Shown here: piece by piece, positions 1 to 12,500 of the stretch
Numbering within the stretch: the stretch's first letter is position 1
How the letters are laid out: every line of letters begins with the position of its first letter
NCBI GenBank assembly: GCA_030737875.1
Contig: CM060918.1
Span: 884,293,903-884,357,902, forward strand
Direction: 5' to 3'
Source: Allium sativum
Taxonomy: Eukaryota; Streptophyta; Magnoliopsida; Asparagales; Amaryllidaceae
Length of the DNA stretch: 64,000 nt
Program-made: the position numbers and the translations under genes
Notes under the pieces: model-generated
Told to the model about the DNA's origin: nothing
The model's input: the letters and a program-made list of their open reading frames with translations, nothing else
Databases searched by the model: none

Positions 1-249
1 TTGGACAATTTCAGAAGCATTGGATTCGTAGCTATGAAATCTACAACATGGAATTGACTACAGCTTAAACGGAGCATGTTGAAAATTCAAACAAAAATCA
101 ATGTGAGAAATTCTACTTTTTTATATATAATTAAAATCCATTAATCATAATTGTTGTATTACCCATATGCTATAATATCCTGTTGACTGTCATATGTGAT
201 TTGATCTGGAATTGACATTGTTATGTAGATATGTTTAGCAAGTTAGAAT

Positions 250-515
250 TGTTGTATTGTTGTGTTGAGCAAATTGTTAAATTATAATATTCATGTTTAG
301 CAAGTTAGAATTGTTAAATTATAATTGTCATGTTTAACAAATTAGAATTGTTAAATTATAATTGTCATGTTCAACAAATTAGAATCGTTAAATTATAAAT
401 ATCATGTTTAACAAATTAGAATGGTTAAATTATAATTGTCATGTTTAACAAATTAGAATTGTTGAATTATAATTGTCATCTTTAACAAATTAGAATTGTT
501 AAATTATGTTAACGA
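250..515 (+). repeat. 37-bp AT-rich tandem repeat in the G LTR
   Basis: About six imperfect copies of a unit containing TTGTCATGTTTAACAAATTA. The same array recurs at about 11250-11480 in the 3' LTR, so it predates the insertion of G. Confidence 0.85.
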
Positions 516-587
516 TAAAATTTACATTTTTATGCGTATGTAGAAAGGATTAAAAATGTTCGTTTGTTTTGAAATAGAGATATGTTA

Positions 588-1131
588 ACAAATAAATATT
601 CACATTTATTTGTCATATTAAAGATTGAAATTTGTGTACAAATAAATATTCACTTTTATTTGTTATGTTAAAGATAGGAATTTGTATACAAATAAAAATC
701 TCCTTTTTATTTGTCATTCGCAACATAGAAAATGTCATGAAAATAAATACTTCTTTTTATATGACATTAGAAACGTAGAACATGTTATGCAAGTAAAACC
801 TCTTTTTAATTGTCATTAGAGAACGTAAGAATGTGTTATGTAAATAAATCTTTTATTTTGTCATTAGAATTATATAACATGTCATGTAGACAAAATTATC
901 TTTTATTTTGTCATTAGAATTATATAACATGTCATGCAGACAAAATTATCTTTTATTTTGTCATTAGAATTACATAACATGTCAGGTAGACAAAATTATC
1001 TTTTTATGTTGTCATTAGAAAATATAGAACATGTTCAACATAGAAAATGTTATGACAATAAAAATATTTCTTTTTATTTGTCATAAGCAACATAGAAAAT
1101 ATGTTTACAATAAAAATTCTCTTTTTATTGT
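588..1131 (+). other. Array of short hairpins in the G LTR
   Basis: Successive short palindromes with 5-8 nt loops: ACAAATAAA/TTTATTTGT at 588-613 and 638-663; ACAAATAAAAA/TTTTTATTTGT at 688-714; GACAAAAT/ATTTTGTC at 889-912, repeated every 50 bp; a near-perfect GACAATAAAAA stem at 1054-1082; ACAATAAAAA/TTTTTATTGT at 1107-1131. Stem sequence changes while pairing is kept. The array is present again at about 11565-12105. Confidence 0.75.
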
Positions 1132-1671
1132 ATATGTAAAACATGAAATGTAATTGAACCAAATACACTTGGTTGCTGATATTGATTGCGATGGAATGAC
1201 TATTTGGATTGTGCTCGACCAGTTTATGAGCAAAATATGCTTTTACATTTAGCATTGGGTTACGTAAAAAATATTTATGTGCTAACGCCTTGTGAAATAT
1301 TTCACGATTTGACTATAAGGTGTTTAGCGATGTTGTTTGTTTCAAAATTTAATAAATGATTTTGAGATGAGTTTTCTTAAGTAAAAAAGAAATGTTATTC
1401 CCGATTTTGGACAGGGAATGTTTTATAAAAAATGTTTTATAAAATAGAAAGGATTTCGAGGGCTATACCCGATGATTTCGAAATGATTTGTAAGTAAAAA
1501 TCTATATAGATTTGATTATGTTGTGAAATGATTTTCCCTACTTCAGATATAAAATGACTTATCAAGTATGTGGCTGAAGATGAAGGTGACCCGAAATTGA
1601 TTAACAGTGTAAGGGCATACATGTCTTCCCCAATTGGTCGGATGGTGCATTGTCAATGTAGCCGCTAGGTG

Positions 1672-1673
<2 letters not shown>

Positions 1674-1724
<51 letters not shown>
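1674..1724. repeat. (TA)n microsatellite
   Basis: An uninterrupted TA dinucleotide run of about 50 bp. The 3' LTR copy has only a few units at 12664-12673, so the run expanded after G inserted. Confidence 0.95.
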
Positions 1725-1727
<3 letters not shown>

Positions 1728-2639
1728 TTCGGTTAGGGTGCGTACTGCCCGGTCCTGAGGGAACATGACCTATATTTGGTTTGCATGCTTGTTTGTATGC
1801 ATTGTTATGTTTTGAAATTCATATTTCCAAATGTTTTGTTTTGAAATCCCGAAGTGAAATCTACTTTATTATAAAAGCTAGATATGTATTTCAAATGATT
1901 TGGAATAAAAGAAATCGGGAAATAAAGTCCAAAGAAATAATTTCTGTAAAGTGAATTGGATTTTGAAATCTAAGTTTAGGGATTAAGCCTAAATGGGTAG
2001 ATTAAGCAATTGCATGTTGATTGATGCATTGTAGATCCATATGTTTATTTATGGTTGATGTTTATGCACTGGCAATCGATTGCAGTAACCCGTTCCGCGT
2101 TAGCAGCATGGTCCTGTGATTGACCTTATTATTAAATAAGTTAAGTAAGATTTCTCACACCAGTCCCATGACTGACCTGTAGTTTGTTTCACTTGCAAAC
2201 TCGGGTGCTGATATTTTCCATATGGGCAGTCAAGTAGCTTATTTTGCAAATATATTGATTAGGATTCTGGATCGAAGCTTAAATCTGTGTCCAGAGCACT
2301 GATAGCTTTCCGCTGTGTTAGTTATTCGTTGTCGCTACATTGTATTACAATTATTATAATTTAATCCTCCGATGTGGTATTTATATTCGATGTACTTTGA
2401 TATATTCTGTACTCTAATGTAACATAATTATAATGTGACGATCCCAAAATCCGAGGGGCGGTATTAAGGATAATCATTAGGAAATAACACATTAATCATC
2501 ATAGCAGAGTACAGATAATAGCAGAAACAATAAATAAAATAATTTAACATGGATATGACAGCGGAATCACAACATGTAGGAATATCAGAATAGCATAACG
2601 TGGGGATACACTTAGTAAAAAGAAAAGGAAGTGATCAGT

Positions 2640-2780
2640 CATCATCGCCAAAGGCGGAATACATACATGCAGTGACATAATAAGAGTATCAGTCTACATC
2701 GCCGAAGGCGGAATACATATACATATAGTGAGAAATACAGAAAGTAAATCAGTCTGCATCGCCAGTGGCGGAATCATAAA
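2640..2780 (-). repeat. Three repeated CGCC/GGCG mini-hairpins
   Basis: The motif CATCGCCnnnGGCGGAAT occurs three times with loops AAA, GAA and AGT, about 55-60 bp apart. The stem is kept while the 3-nt loop varies. Confidence 0.75.
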
Positions 2781-5589
2781 CATAAATACAGGAATGGCGG
2801 AAAATATCTAAGTCATCACTATGAAGTCAGCCTCGCCATGAGCCAAAAGTGCATGCTGTGCAGCAGTGCAGAACCAAAAATCACCTGTCACCTGTGTACT
2901 AGGCTGCCCGTGTGAAAATAAGGGCACCCGCGTTTGCAAAGTGAAACAAACAACGAGTCAGTCATGGGGACTGGTATGAGGAATCTATTTAATCAGTTAA
3001 ACAACAATAATAGCAAATCATAGGACCACGCCACTTTCGCGGAACGGGTTTACTCCAGTGATTGCTAGTGCAATTAAAACAAGGTAAATTCTTTTTAAGA
3101 CAACGCAATGCTTTTAGAAAGAATGAAGCTATTATAAGACTCAGGTCCCATCACACAATGCAACGCAAGCCGGAGGATAGAGTTTTACCTTATAATAGCC
3201 AAATATGCTTGATACGTATAAAGAGAAATCATTTGATATTATTACTAGTGCATATATGTTTCAAAAACGAATAGCATCATAAATATCAATCATAGGCGGC
3301 ATAGCTACCATATACTATGTCACCATACTAGTTCTACAATTTAGTCCGTTATTTCGTATTGGAAATTGGATTTCCGTCATGAGTCGAGGCAAGGGGCAAG
3401 CTCCTCTCCGCTTCGAGACACTCTAGCAAATGCCTCAGGATTACGCACACTGGGTAACCCCTGGATGCTTCAGGGCCGGTCCTCACTTACGTTAGAGGAT
3501 TAGTATTCCTGAACACACGTTTCCCGGTCCTTACAGACCTATAATCGAGGCGCCTCGCATTCCAACAACCACAAAGGTGAAAAGTAGATATATATGTCAG
3601 GGCTGGTAAGTCACTGACACCACCATAACTAGAAAGAAACGTCGTGCTCTCCCTGCAGTCCGTATCCCGTTTTTAACTCATACCCGGGGTGTGAGGTTCG
3701 CGAATCTACGAAATACACAAAGCTAAGCCACGTAGGCCTTGCTTTGATCATCATCCACAAGACTTTGCTTTGCAACAGAAGCCTTGATCACAGCAACTTG
3801 GCATGCCACATAGGCAGTCCACTCCATACGATTGATTTCCATCGATATATAACCTCTAAGCTCGTACGTCTCAGAGAAGGGCGTTAAGCAAGAGAATAAA
3901 TTCTCCGCCGCCAAACAGATATATATTTAACAGAGATCAATCAGTATAGAACAAAATCCAATGTCAGACACACAGTCCATTTACAAGTCCGTCCTGGGTC
4001 TGAACGAAACCGGAGGCGTCAAATTCCTCGTATATCCGTCCAATCAACATACACGTTCAGACGGCTACTACTTCCGTCCCTTTCCGGTAGCTACTCCGGT
4101 TAGGAACCTCAGTAGCGCCCATCCAACCGATACGAAGATCGTCGGTCTTGAATCGTCTTTGCATCTTCCAATTCGAATCGTTCGATGAATTACTTGAAAT
4201 GAGGGTTAGCTCGGCCTTTTCAAATAACTCACGTCATTAGAATTTAAATCGATTCTTTATATGGTTATATTATTCGACATCCATCTTTCAGTTATTTAGT
4301 GTTATTTTCATGTCATACACATACAACCATCAAATATCAAACAATTCAAGTCCAACTGGTTTATATGCAACCTATGTTGCTTATAATATTTTATAACGAT
4401 TTTTCGCCATTTTTATTTATTTAAAAATGGCCATAATTAATTAAACGACGTTTCAGGTCGTTTCGTGTCACTGGCGCTGTTTTTCCCTTAATTTGTTTTA
4501 CACATATCGGAAAATCTAACCGTTGGATCTTCACAAATTTTACATCAGTGGGAAGATATTCCCAAAGCGAACCCAACGGTTCCAGTTTCGTGAGAATCCG
4601 ACGGTCGGATCTTCCACACTAGTCGTTTGAAGTTACGGTTTCAATTTACGAACTGCAGCGTCGTTATTCGATTAAATTTAATTATATTTATATATATATA
4701 TATAAATATAATCGTTTCTGGCGCTGTTTTTCCTTAATTTTGAATTAAACATTTCAGACAATCCAACCGTTGGATTTTTACAAGGTTGGTGCCGTTGGAA
4801 AGATTATTCCAAGGCGAACCCGACGGTTGGGGTTTCGGGAAAATCCAATGGTCGGATTTCCCGCACTAGTCGTTTGAAATCACGGTTTCAAAATACGAAC
4901 TGCACGGCCTCGTTTCGTTTTAATTTTATTTATATTTATATATTTATATAAATATAGTTCATTCGATGATTTCTATATCGTTTTCACTTCAAATATTTTT
5001 CTAACTCCCTAAATTTTGGAAAAATTTCACCATAACCTCCCCTGTACCGGGGGCATCGGGAAATCGCAAATAGCGTCCCGGTCCTTCTAATCTCAAAAAG
5101 AAAAAGAAGAAGCCAAGCGGCTAGCCAATAGGCTCAAAATCATCACCCAAACAAATTAGTAAATGTGTACCTATTTGTCGGGCACAAATTTTATTCCTCT
5201 TCTCTAGCCCCTTTGCTATAACCTGTTCAAAGAATATGCATGTACATATATATACAGTTCTTATCAATTATCATTTTCTATTCAACTTCATATTTGATTT
5301 CTGTTTGGTTTAAAAACACCATTCATTCTAATGTTACATAAATAGGTGCAAATCATTTCATTAGCTAATTAATGAATATTTCAACTCATATATGTTTATT
5401 TTGAACAAGTGGCTATTTTTAACACTTCACATTTCAACGACTTGGTGCTTACAATAAAAATGTGATTTTTATTGTAAAACAATTCATTTCAAAACACTAT
5501 TCTTCTATATAGTTCACGTTGGTGATAAAAATGGAATTTTTATCATAAAACAATTTCTTTTAAGACGAGATTATTTTACTCAGTTTATA

Positions 5590-6610
5590 TAGTCAATAAA
5601 AGGTGATTTTTATTATCAAACAATTTGTTTCAAAATATGAATATCATTCAACACATGAATCGCTAAACAACGAATGAATAGCTATTCAACACATGAATGT
5701 TTTCTATAGTTTCTATATATAGATAAAAATGTGATTTTTATTATCGAACGGTTTATTTCAAATTATGAATATCATTCAACACATGAATCGCTAAACAACG
5801 AATGAATAGCTATTCAACACATGAATGTTTTCTATAGTTTCTATATATAGATAAAAATGTGATTTTTATTATCGAACGGTTTATTTCAAATTATGAATAT
5901 CATTCAACACATGAATCGCTAAACAACGAATGAATAGCTATTCAACACATGAATGTTTTCTATAGTTTCTATATATAGATAAAAATGTGATTTTTATTAT
6001 CGAACGGTTTATTTTAAAATAAGAATATCATTCAACACATGAATTTCTAAACAACGAATGAATAGCAATTCAACACATGAATGTTTTCTATAGTTTCTAT
6101 ATATAGATAAAAATGTGATTTTTATTATCGAACGGTTTATTTCAAATTATGAATATCATTCAACACATGAATCGCTAAACAACGAATGAATAGCTATTCA
6201 ACACATGAATGTTTTCTATAGTTTCTATATATAGATAAAAATGTGATTTTTATTATCTAACAGTTTATTTTAAAATATGAATATCATTCAACACATGAAT
6301 TTCTAAACAACGAATGAATAGCAATTCAACACATGAATGTTTTCTATAGTTTCTATATATAGATAAAAATGTGATTTTTATTATCTAACAGTTTATTTTA
6401 AAATATGAATATCATTCAACACATGAATTTCTAAACAACGAATGAATAGCAATTCAACACATGAATGTTTTCTATAGTTTCTATATATAGATAAAAATGT
6501 GATTTTTATTATCTAACAGTTTATTTTAAAATATGAATATCATTCAACACATGAATTTCTAAACAACTAATGAATAGCAATTCAACACATGAATGTTTTC
6601 TATACAATGG
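5590..6610 (-). repeat. 128-bp tandem repeat, 8 copies
   Basis: The anchor ATATCATTCA recurs at 5641, 5769, 5897, 6025, 6153, 6281, 6409 and 6537, exactly 128 bp apart. Each unit carries the near-palindrome GATAAAAATGTGATTTTTAT and two AACACATGAAT boxes. Copies are very similar, so the amplification is recent. Immediately upstream are two perfect single hairpins of the same kind (5449-5477 and 5523-5545). Confidence 0.95.
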
Positions 6611-7229
6611 ATAAATATAGTTAAAGCATATGAAAATAATTCAAACACAAGAATATTATTCAAAATTTCGGCAGCATAACGGCAGGGTAGTTACACCGGC
6701 ACCGTCCCTAGTACGGCTCCTCGCTCTACCTTAAAACCTCGCGGTTTTTGACAATGGGAATCATGCATCTAATTCGCACGCAGGCGGCATGTTTATATTT
6801 TTTCCATTTCCACAAACTAATCCTATGTGGTTTCAACCAAATATTTTCCAATCACAATTGGGTATTTTTCAACCGCAATCAACCAATATCAATCACAAAC
6901 AATCCCAAACAATCAATCAATTTCAACCAATAAATATCGTCCATGGTTTGTGGACGAGGGGCGTATATATATATATAGATATTTATATATAGCAGTTCAT
7001 TTTCAACTCATATATAATATTTATAAAAAGGAGTTGAAGAGTGAGAAATCCTCACCAATAGCTATCCACTCACACGATTGATTTCCTTAATAGAAACTTT
7101 GCCTACTTGTCCTTCTTGTTGCTTTTGTTGACTGTATCCTCTACATAGGTAAAAATCGAATTTTACTATGTTATTCAATATATATAGATTGCATTTTGAC
7201 TTCGCTATTAAATATAAAGATTATATTTT

Positions 7230-7800
7230 TATTATTCTTTCAAAAATGCAGTTTTTTTTCTTTTATTAAAAATGCAGTTTTTATAACTTACTTCTTTTAA
7301 AAAAAACTGTTTTAAAAACTCTTTTATAAAGAAAACAGTTTTTTTTTCTTTCTTATTCTCTTTCACAATGCATTTTTTCCTTTTAGAAAAATAGTTTTCA
7401 TCTTCTAGAAAAATGCAGTTTTTATTTTCTAGAAAATGCAGTTTTTAATTTCTAGAAAATGCAGTTTTTTAAAAATCCCTTTTAAAAATGAATGCAGTTT
7501 TTATTTTTTTAAAAATGCAGTTTTTGCCTTTTAAATTAATGCAGTTTTTATTTCTTAAAAATGCAGTTTTACTTTATCTCAAATCAGTTTTTTTTTCTTT
7601 TAAAACAAACAGTTTTTCAATTTTAAATTTCTGTTTTGATTTCTTTTTAAAAACAGTTTTTAAAACTTTATAAAAAAAAACAGTTTTTATAAGTTTCTTC
7701 TTTTAAAAATTCTGTTTTAAAAACTTAAAACAAAAATCAGTTTTATAATTCATAAAAAAAAAAAAAAAAAAAAACAGTTTATACATTCTGTAAAACAAAA
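7230..7800. repeat. Low-complexity A/T tract with repeated CAGTTTTT
   Basis: Dozens of copies of TGCAGTTTTT and its reverse-complement form, with long T and A runs. No coding signal; this is slippage-prone expansion inside the H LTR. Confidence 0.9.
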
Positions 7801-7839
7801 ACAAAAAGCAAAAATAAAAATAAAATCAAATTAAACGCT

Positions 7840-8130
7840 CACCGTGGTATGCGAAGGGGAGGAGGGAAGTCAAGGGCGGCTCGGCGGTTCTGAGACGTCG
7901 CGGCGGTGGTTCGAGGCTTCGACGAGGGTGCTGCTTCGATTGGCTAGGGCGTTGCTTCGATTGTGTCGTTCGGTGGGAGGAGGTTGCGAGGGTGGCTCAG
8001 GCGAAGGGTTCGGCGGCCAGGCGGTGGGGCTTCGGCGGTCAGGCGGCGGCTTCGGAGTATTTAGGGTTTCTTTTTTTTTTTTTTTTATTTGCTTTGTGAA
8101 TACTGATCGGGGGGGGGGGGGGGCCAACGA
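7840..8130 (-). other. CpG-rich block of the H LTR with a 15-G run
   Basis: A sharp GC-rich island (GGCGG and TTCGG repeats) in AT-rich DNA, ending in a G run at 8109-8123. A looser counterpart lies at about 10490-10880 in the G 3' LTR. On the minus strand it follows an AT-rich stretch, so it may be the start of the transcribed leader; this is inference. Open frames crossing it look like composition artefacts. Confidence 0.55.
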
Positions 8131-8984
8131 GGAAGAAAAGGGGGAAATGTATTTTTTTTATTATTTTATTATATTATTTAATTATTAAATTATGCACAAG
8201 GGTTGACTTTTACGTATGACCTCGAAATGAGGTCCACCGCATGTCGTCCATAGCGGTTTACCCCCATTCCGAACACAATGGGATATGTATCGCAAGCTGG
8301 TTTGATCGTTACAATCAGTTTCTGTTGAAATTTACAATTTAAATCCTTATATTGAATTTTAAACGTACATTTCAAATTACCGGGGTCACATACTAACTAG
8401 AAAAATTCCAGAAAAATATTTTCTAGTTTCGTATTGACGATACGGTCCTAACAAAACTAGTTTCGTCGAATTCTGAGACCGTTTGAAAAATGGCCAATTT
8501 CCAGTCGATTAAATTCAATAGAAACTGGTCAAACGCGTTTTCTTTTGCCACGCTCACATATTGATTCGAAAAATTATGAAATTTGAAACCTAGCAATAGT
8601 TTGACATCCCGGACCCAACAAAAGTGGTTTCGTCGAATTCCGAGGTCGTTTGCAAAATATAAGTTTTCCAGGCCTATATATTCTATATACCGACTCTTCT
8701 GAAAATTCATTCTGCCATAACTTTTGATTCCCGTTATGAAACTTCGATTTTTCAGATTCGTTAGAAAGGTATTGACTAACAGATTTAAATATTTTTGGTC
8801 TCACTAAAATCCGTTATATTTTCCATCCTGCACAGTCAGACTTTGTTTGTATTCAAAATTTCAAACGGCCTTATTATACACAATTCTATATTTTATGGAA
8901 ATAGGCTATTTAATCATTCAAATTTCTTGTGAATAACCTAATTGAAAAATTTTTAAACTGGTTCACATTTTCCGGGTTATTACA

Positions 8985-9126
8985 TATAATATTTATAAAA
9001 TTCTTCTGTTATTTGTTCTGATGTGTTGTATGCCCAAAGTTAATGCATTCGAAGATTTCCAACTTTTGGATCAGACCTGTGTGGTTTATGGTCGATTCAA
9101 AGGGCGGGGATTTTCGGGTCATTACA
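8985..9126 (+). repeat. G 5' LTR, terminal part after the H insertion
   Basis: Resumes the LTR after the TATAA duplication and ends GGGTCATTACA. It is near-identical to 13380-13520. Confidence 0.9.
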
Positions 9127-9128
9127 TG

Positions 9129-9140
9129 TGGTATCAGAGC
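9129..9140 (+). other. G primer binding site, initiator-Met tRNA
   Basis: TGGTATCAGAGC, two bases after the LTR end. It is complementary to the 3' end of plant initiator-Met tRNA and would prime minus-strand cDNA. Confidence 0.9.
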
Positions 9141-9555
9141 TTTGGTTAACTCAAATCTTTGGGGTACAACTCGTTAGAACTAAACAAAAGACTCATCATA
9201 GGTAGGATTAAAAATATCCTACAAAAGAATAATCATTAGAGATAGGATCAGTGGTATCCTAGAATGAGAAAACTCGTTAGAGATTGGGTTGGAAATGCCC
9301 TAGAATGTGTTGAGAGTGACTAGTCTATAACTAACGTATTTGCGATTATATATATAATCCGATTTTAGAAAATATGATTTTTGAATATACAAAAGTTATA
9401 TATATTTGAAAAGCTAATCAACTAATTGATTGATGATTGTGTTGTGTGATTATTAGTTTAACTAATAAAATTATAGAGACCAATAAAAGAATGAAATTAA
9501 ATTGGTTAATTAAACAACTTTCAGCTCTCTTTCTTTTTGAGGACGAAAAGATTTT

Positions 9556-9568
9556 AAGTGGGGGAGAT
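9556..9568 (+). other. G polypurine tract
   Basis: AAGTGGGGGAGAT directly before the TGTAACAAC start of the 3' LTR; the plus-strand primer site. Confidence 0.88.
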
Positions 9569-12500
9569 TGTAACAACACTGAATTTTGGAACCAGTTAAA
9601 ATTTTTTATTTTAGCAATTTTAATGGATTTTGAATATTTAAAATAATTTATTTTAAATAATAATGATTAAAAATTTATTTTAATCGAAGTTAGAACGAAT
9701 ATATTTATTTTAATTTTAAAAGGAGTTAGAAATAGCACGGTAGTTTGAAAATTTGAATTTGAATTTTGACTGAATGTATAGGATTCAAAATTAATCGTAT
9801 TTTGGTTAAACCAAAAATATTAGAATCTGTTTAAAAATATATTTCCAACGAATCCGAAAAATTGAAATTTCATAGAGGGGATAAAAAGTTATGGCCAGAT
9901 AAATATTCAGAATAGTCGCTATAGAATTTAATATTATATATAGCCCTTATAAATAGCCATTTTGCAAAGACCTCTGTTTTCGATGAAAGCACTTTGGTTG
10001 AATCCAGAATGTAAAATTATTTCTAGATTCCAATTTTCATAATTTTTGAAATTAATATGTGAGCACAATAAATATAAATGTGTTTTGTCAATTTAAGTCA
10101 ATTTGGATCGACCAGAAAATGACCATTTTTCAAACGGTCTCCAAATTCGATGAAATTAATTTTGTTAGGACTGTATCATCAAAACATAGCTAGATTTATT
10201 TTTCGGGAATTTTTGGAGTTAGTGGGTGGCCCTGGTAAATTAAAATGTACGTTCAAATTTAATTAAAAATGATTTATATTTAAAATTAAAGAAAAGTTGG
10301 TCGAGACGACCAAAGGGGCTGACGGGACCTAGTCAATTGCGTCCGGAAAAGGGGCATTTAGCTAGTGGAGACATTTGTTGGGCTGAGTTTGGAGTTATTA
10401 AGGAGTAGCGGGCTTTTTGAAAATTAAAGCATTAAATAATGTATTATATAATAAATACACTAGAAAATACCTAACCTAATTCCCAATATGAGAGCCGCCA
10501 CTAACGATATGAATGGCCCCGATTCTTCAAAAACTAAATCCCCTAATTCCTTGCAATCTGCTTCGATTTTGATTAGAGTTTCAAAGACAAAAACGAAGAG
10601 GGTAAAGAAATCTCCATGTTCAACGGTGGAGATGGGTTTTAAAGTAGTGTGGTCCTCGAATTTCTGTGCCAAATTGTTTGCGTTTGGATTCGTTTTCAAG
10701 GGGCTAGGGGGCATGCTGGAGGAGGATCGGTGCATGGAGAGGTGGTGCTCCGGCTATTCTTGTGAGGTGTTCTGATCGATCTCTGGTGGGCCATGGCGCC
10801 TCGCGTTGGTGAAGGTTTAAGCGACGATGGGTTTGGTTGGTGAAGCAGCAGTAAACGTCAGGGAAGAAGGGTTAGCAAAGGGTTTAAGTGTTAACTAGGG
10901 TGATTAATAATTAATTAATTAATTTTATTATTTCGATTATGTCCTCAATGTATTAAACACCGTAACTTGTTCATACGAAAAACAAATTGGACAATTTTAG
11001 AAGCGTTGGATTTGTAGCAATGAGATCTACAACATGGAATTGACTACAGCTTAAACGGAGCACGTTGAAAATTCAGACAAAAATCAATGTAAGAAATTCT
11101 ACTTTTTTATATATATAATTAAATTCAATTAATCATAATTGTTGTATTACCCATACGCTGTAATATCCTATTGACTATCATATGTGATTTGATCTGGAAT
11201 TGACATTGTTATGTAGATCTGTCGATTTGAGTATTGTTGTGTTGAACAAATTATTAAATTATAATTGTCATGTTTAACAAGTTAGAATTGTTAAATTATA
11301 ATTATCATGTTTACCAAAATAGAATTGTTAAATTATAATTGTCATGTTTAACAAATTAGAATTGTTAAATTATAATTGTCATGTTTAACAAATTAGAATT
11401 GTTAAATTATAATTTTCATGTTTAACAAATTAGAATTGTTGAATTATAATTGTCATGCTTAACAAATTAGAATTGTTAAATTATGTTAACGATAAAATTT
11501 ACATTTTTATCGTATATGTAGAAAGGATTAAAAATGTTCATTAGTTTTGAAATAAAGATATGTTAACAAATAAATATTCACATTTATTTGTCATATTAAA
11601 GATTGAAATTTGTGTGCAAATAAATATTCACTTTTATTTTTTATGTCAAGGATAGGAAATTGCATAGAAATAAAAATCTCCTTTTTATTTGTCATTTGCA
11701 ACATATAATATGTCATGAAAATAAATAATTCTTTTTATATGACATTAGAAATGTAGAACATGTTATGCAAGTATAACCTCTCTTTATTTGTCATTAGAGA
11801 ACATAAGAAAGTGTTATGTAAATAAATCTTTTATTTTTTCATTAGAATTATATAACATGTCATGTAGACAAAATTATCTTTTATTTTGTCATTAGAATTA
11901 TATAACATGTCATGCAGACAAAATTATCTTTTATTTTGTCATTAGAATTATATATCATGTCTGGTAGACAAAATTATCTTTTTATGTTGTCATTAGAAAA
12001 TATAGAACATGTTCAACATAGAAAATGTTATGACAATCAAATCTTTCTTTTTATATGTCATAAGCAACATAGAAAATATGTTTACAATAAAATTCACTTT
12101 TTATTGTATATGTAAAACATGAAATGTGATTGAACCAAATACACTTAGTTGCTGATATTGATTGTGATGTATTGACAATTTGGATTGTGCTCGGCTAGTT
12201 TATGAGCAAAATATGCTTTTACATTTAGCATTGAGTTGGTTAAAAAAATATCTATGTGCTAACACCTTGTGAAACACTTCACGATTTGATTATAAGGTGT
12301 TTAGTGATGTTGTTTGTTTCAAAATTTAATAAATGATTTTGAGATGAGTTTTCTTAAGTAAAAAAGAAATGTTATTCCCGATTAAGGACAGGGAATGTTT
12401 CAGAAAAAATGTTTTATAAAACATAAAGGATTTCTAGGGCTTTACTCGATGATTTCGAAATGATTTGTAAGTAAAAATCTATATAGATTTGATTATATTT

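Larger units (their letters stand above)
1..2433 (+). repeat. G 5' LTR, first visible part
   Basis: Direct-repeat partner of 10987-13390 in the 3' LTR, with many small differences, so the element is old. It carries about 37-bp tandem repeats, a run of small hairpins and a TA tract. It is interrupted at 2433 by H and resumes at 8985. No gene is seen here; short open frames are chance. Confidence 0.88.
2434..8984 (-). mobile_element. Element H: 6.55-kb solo LTR, G superfamily, inverse orientation
   Basis: It starts TGTGACGATCCC and ends GGGTTATTACA, flanked on both sides by TATAA (2429-2433 and 8985-8989). Removing it joins the two halves of the G 5' LTR exactly as in the intact 3' LTR. Read on the minus strand, it begins TGTAATAACCCGG and follows the G LTR start block by block. 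No second LTR copy, PBS, PPT or coding domain was found inside, so I read it as a solo LTR left by LTR-LTR recombination. Its length is inflated by tandem repeats. Confidence 0.88.
9127..9568 (+). other. Whole internal region of G (442 bp)
   Basis: Contains the PBS, two perfect TAGGAT/ATCCTA hairpins (9203-9221 and 9243-9261) with a weaker third repeat after them, AT-rich filler, and the stretch before the PPT (TTGAGGACGAAAAG) that marks the end of Ty3/gypsy internal regions. No gag or pol frame remains. Confidence 0.85.

Noticed and set aside
5590..6610. Regular repeats resembling a CRISPR array
   Set aside because: A head-to-tail 128-bp tandem repeat with no unique spacers, in plant DNA.
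7844..8188. 114-aa open frame with glycine and arginine runs, and an antisense proline-rich frame
   Set aside because: Lies in the CpG-rich block and G run of the H LTR; composition artefact with no domain and no intact counterpart in G.
10460..10775. Overlapping sense and antisense frames of 91 and 95 aa
   Set aside because: Inside the G 3' LTR; no homologous intact frame in the H counterpart.
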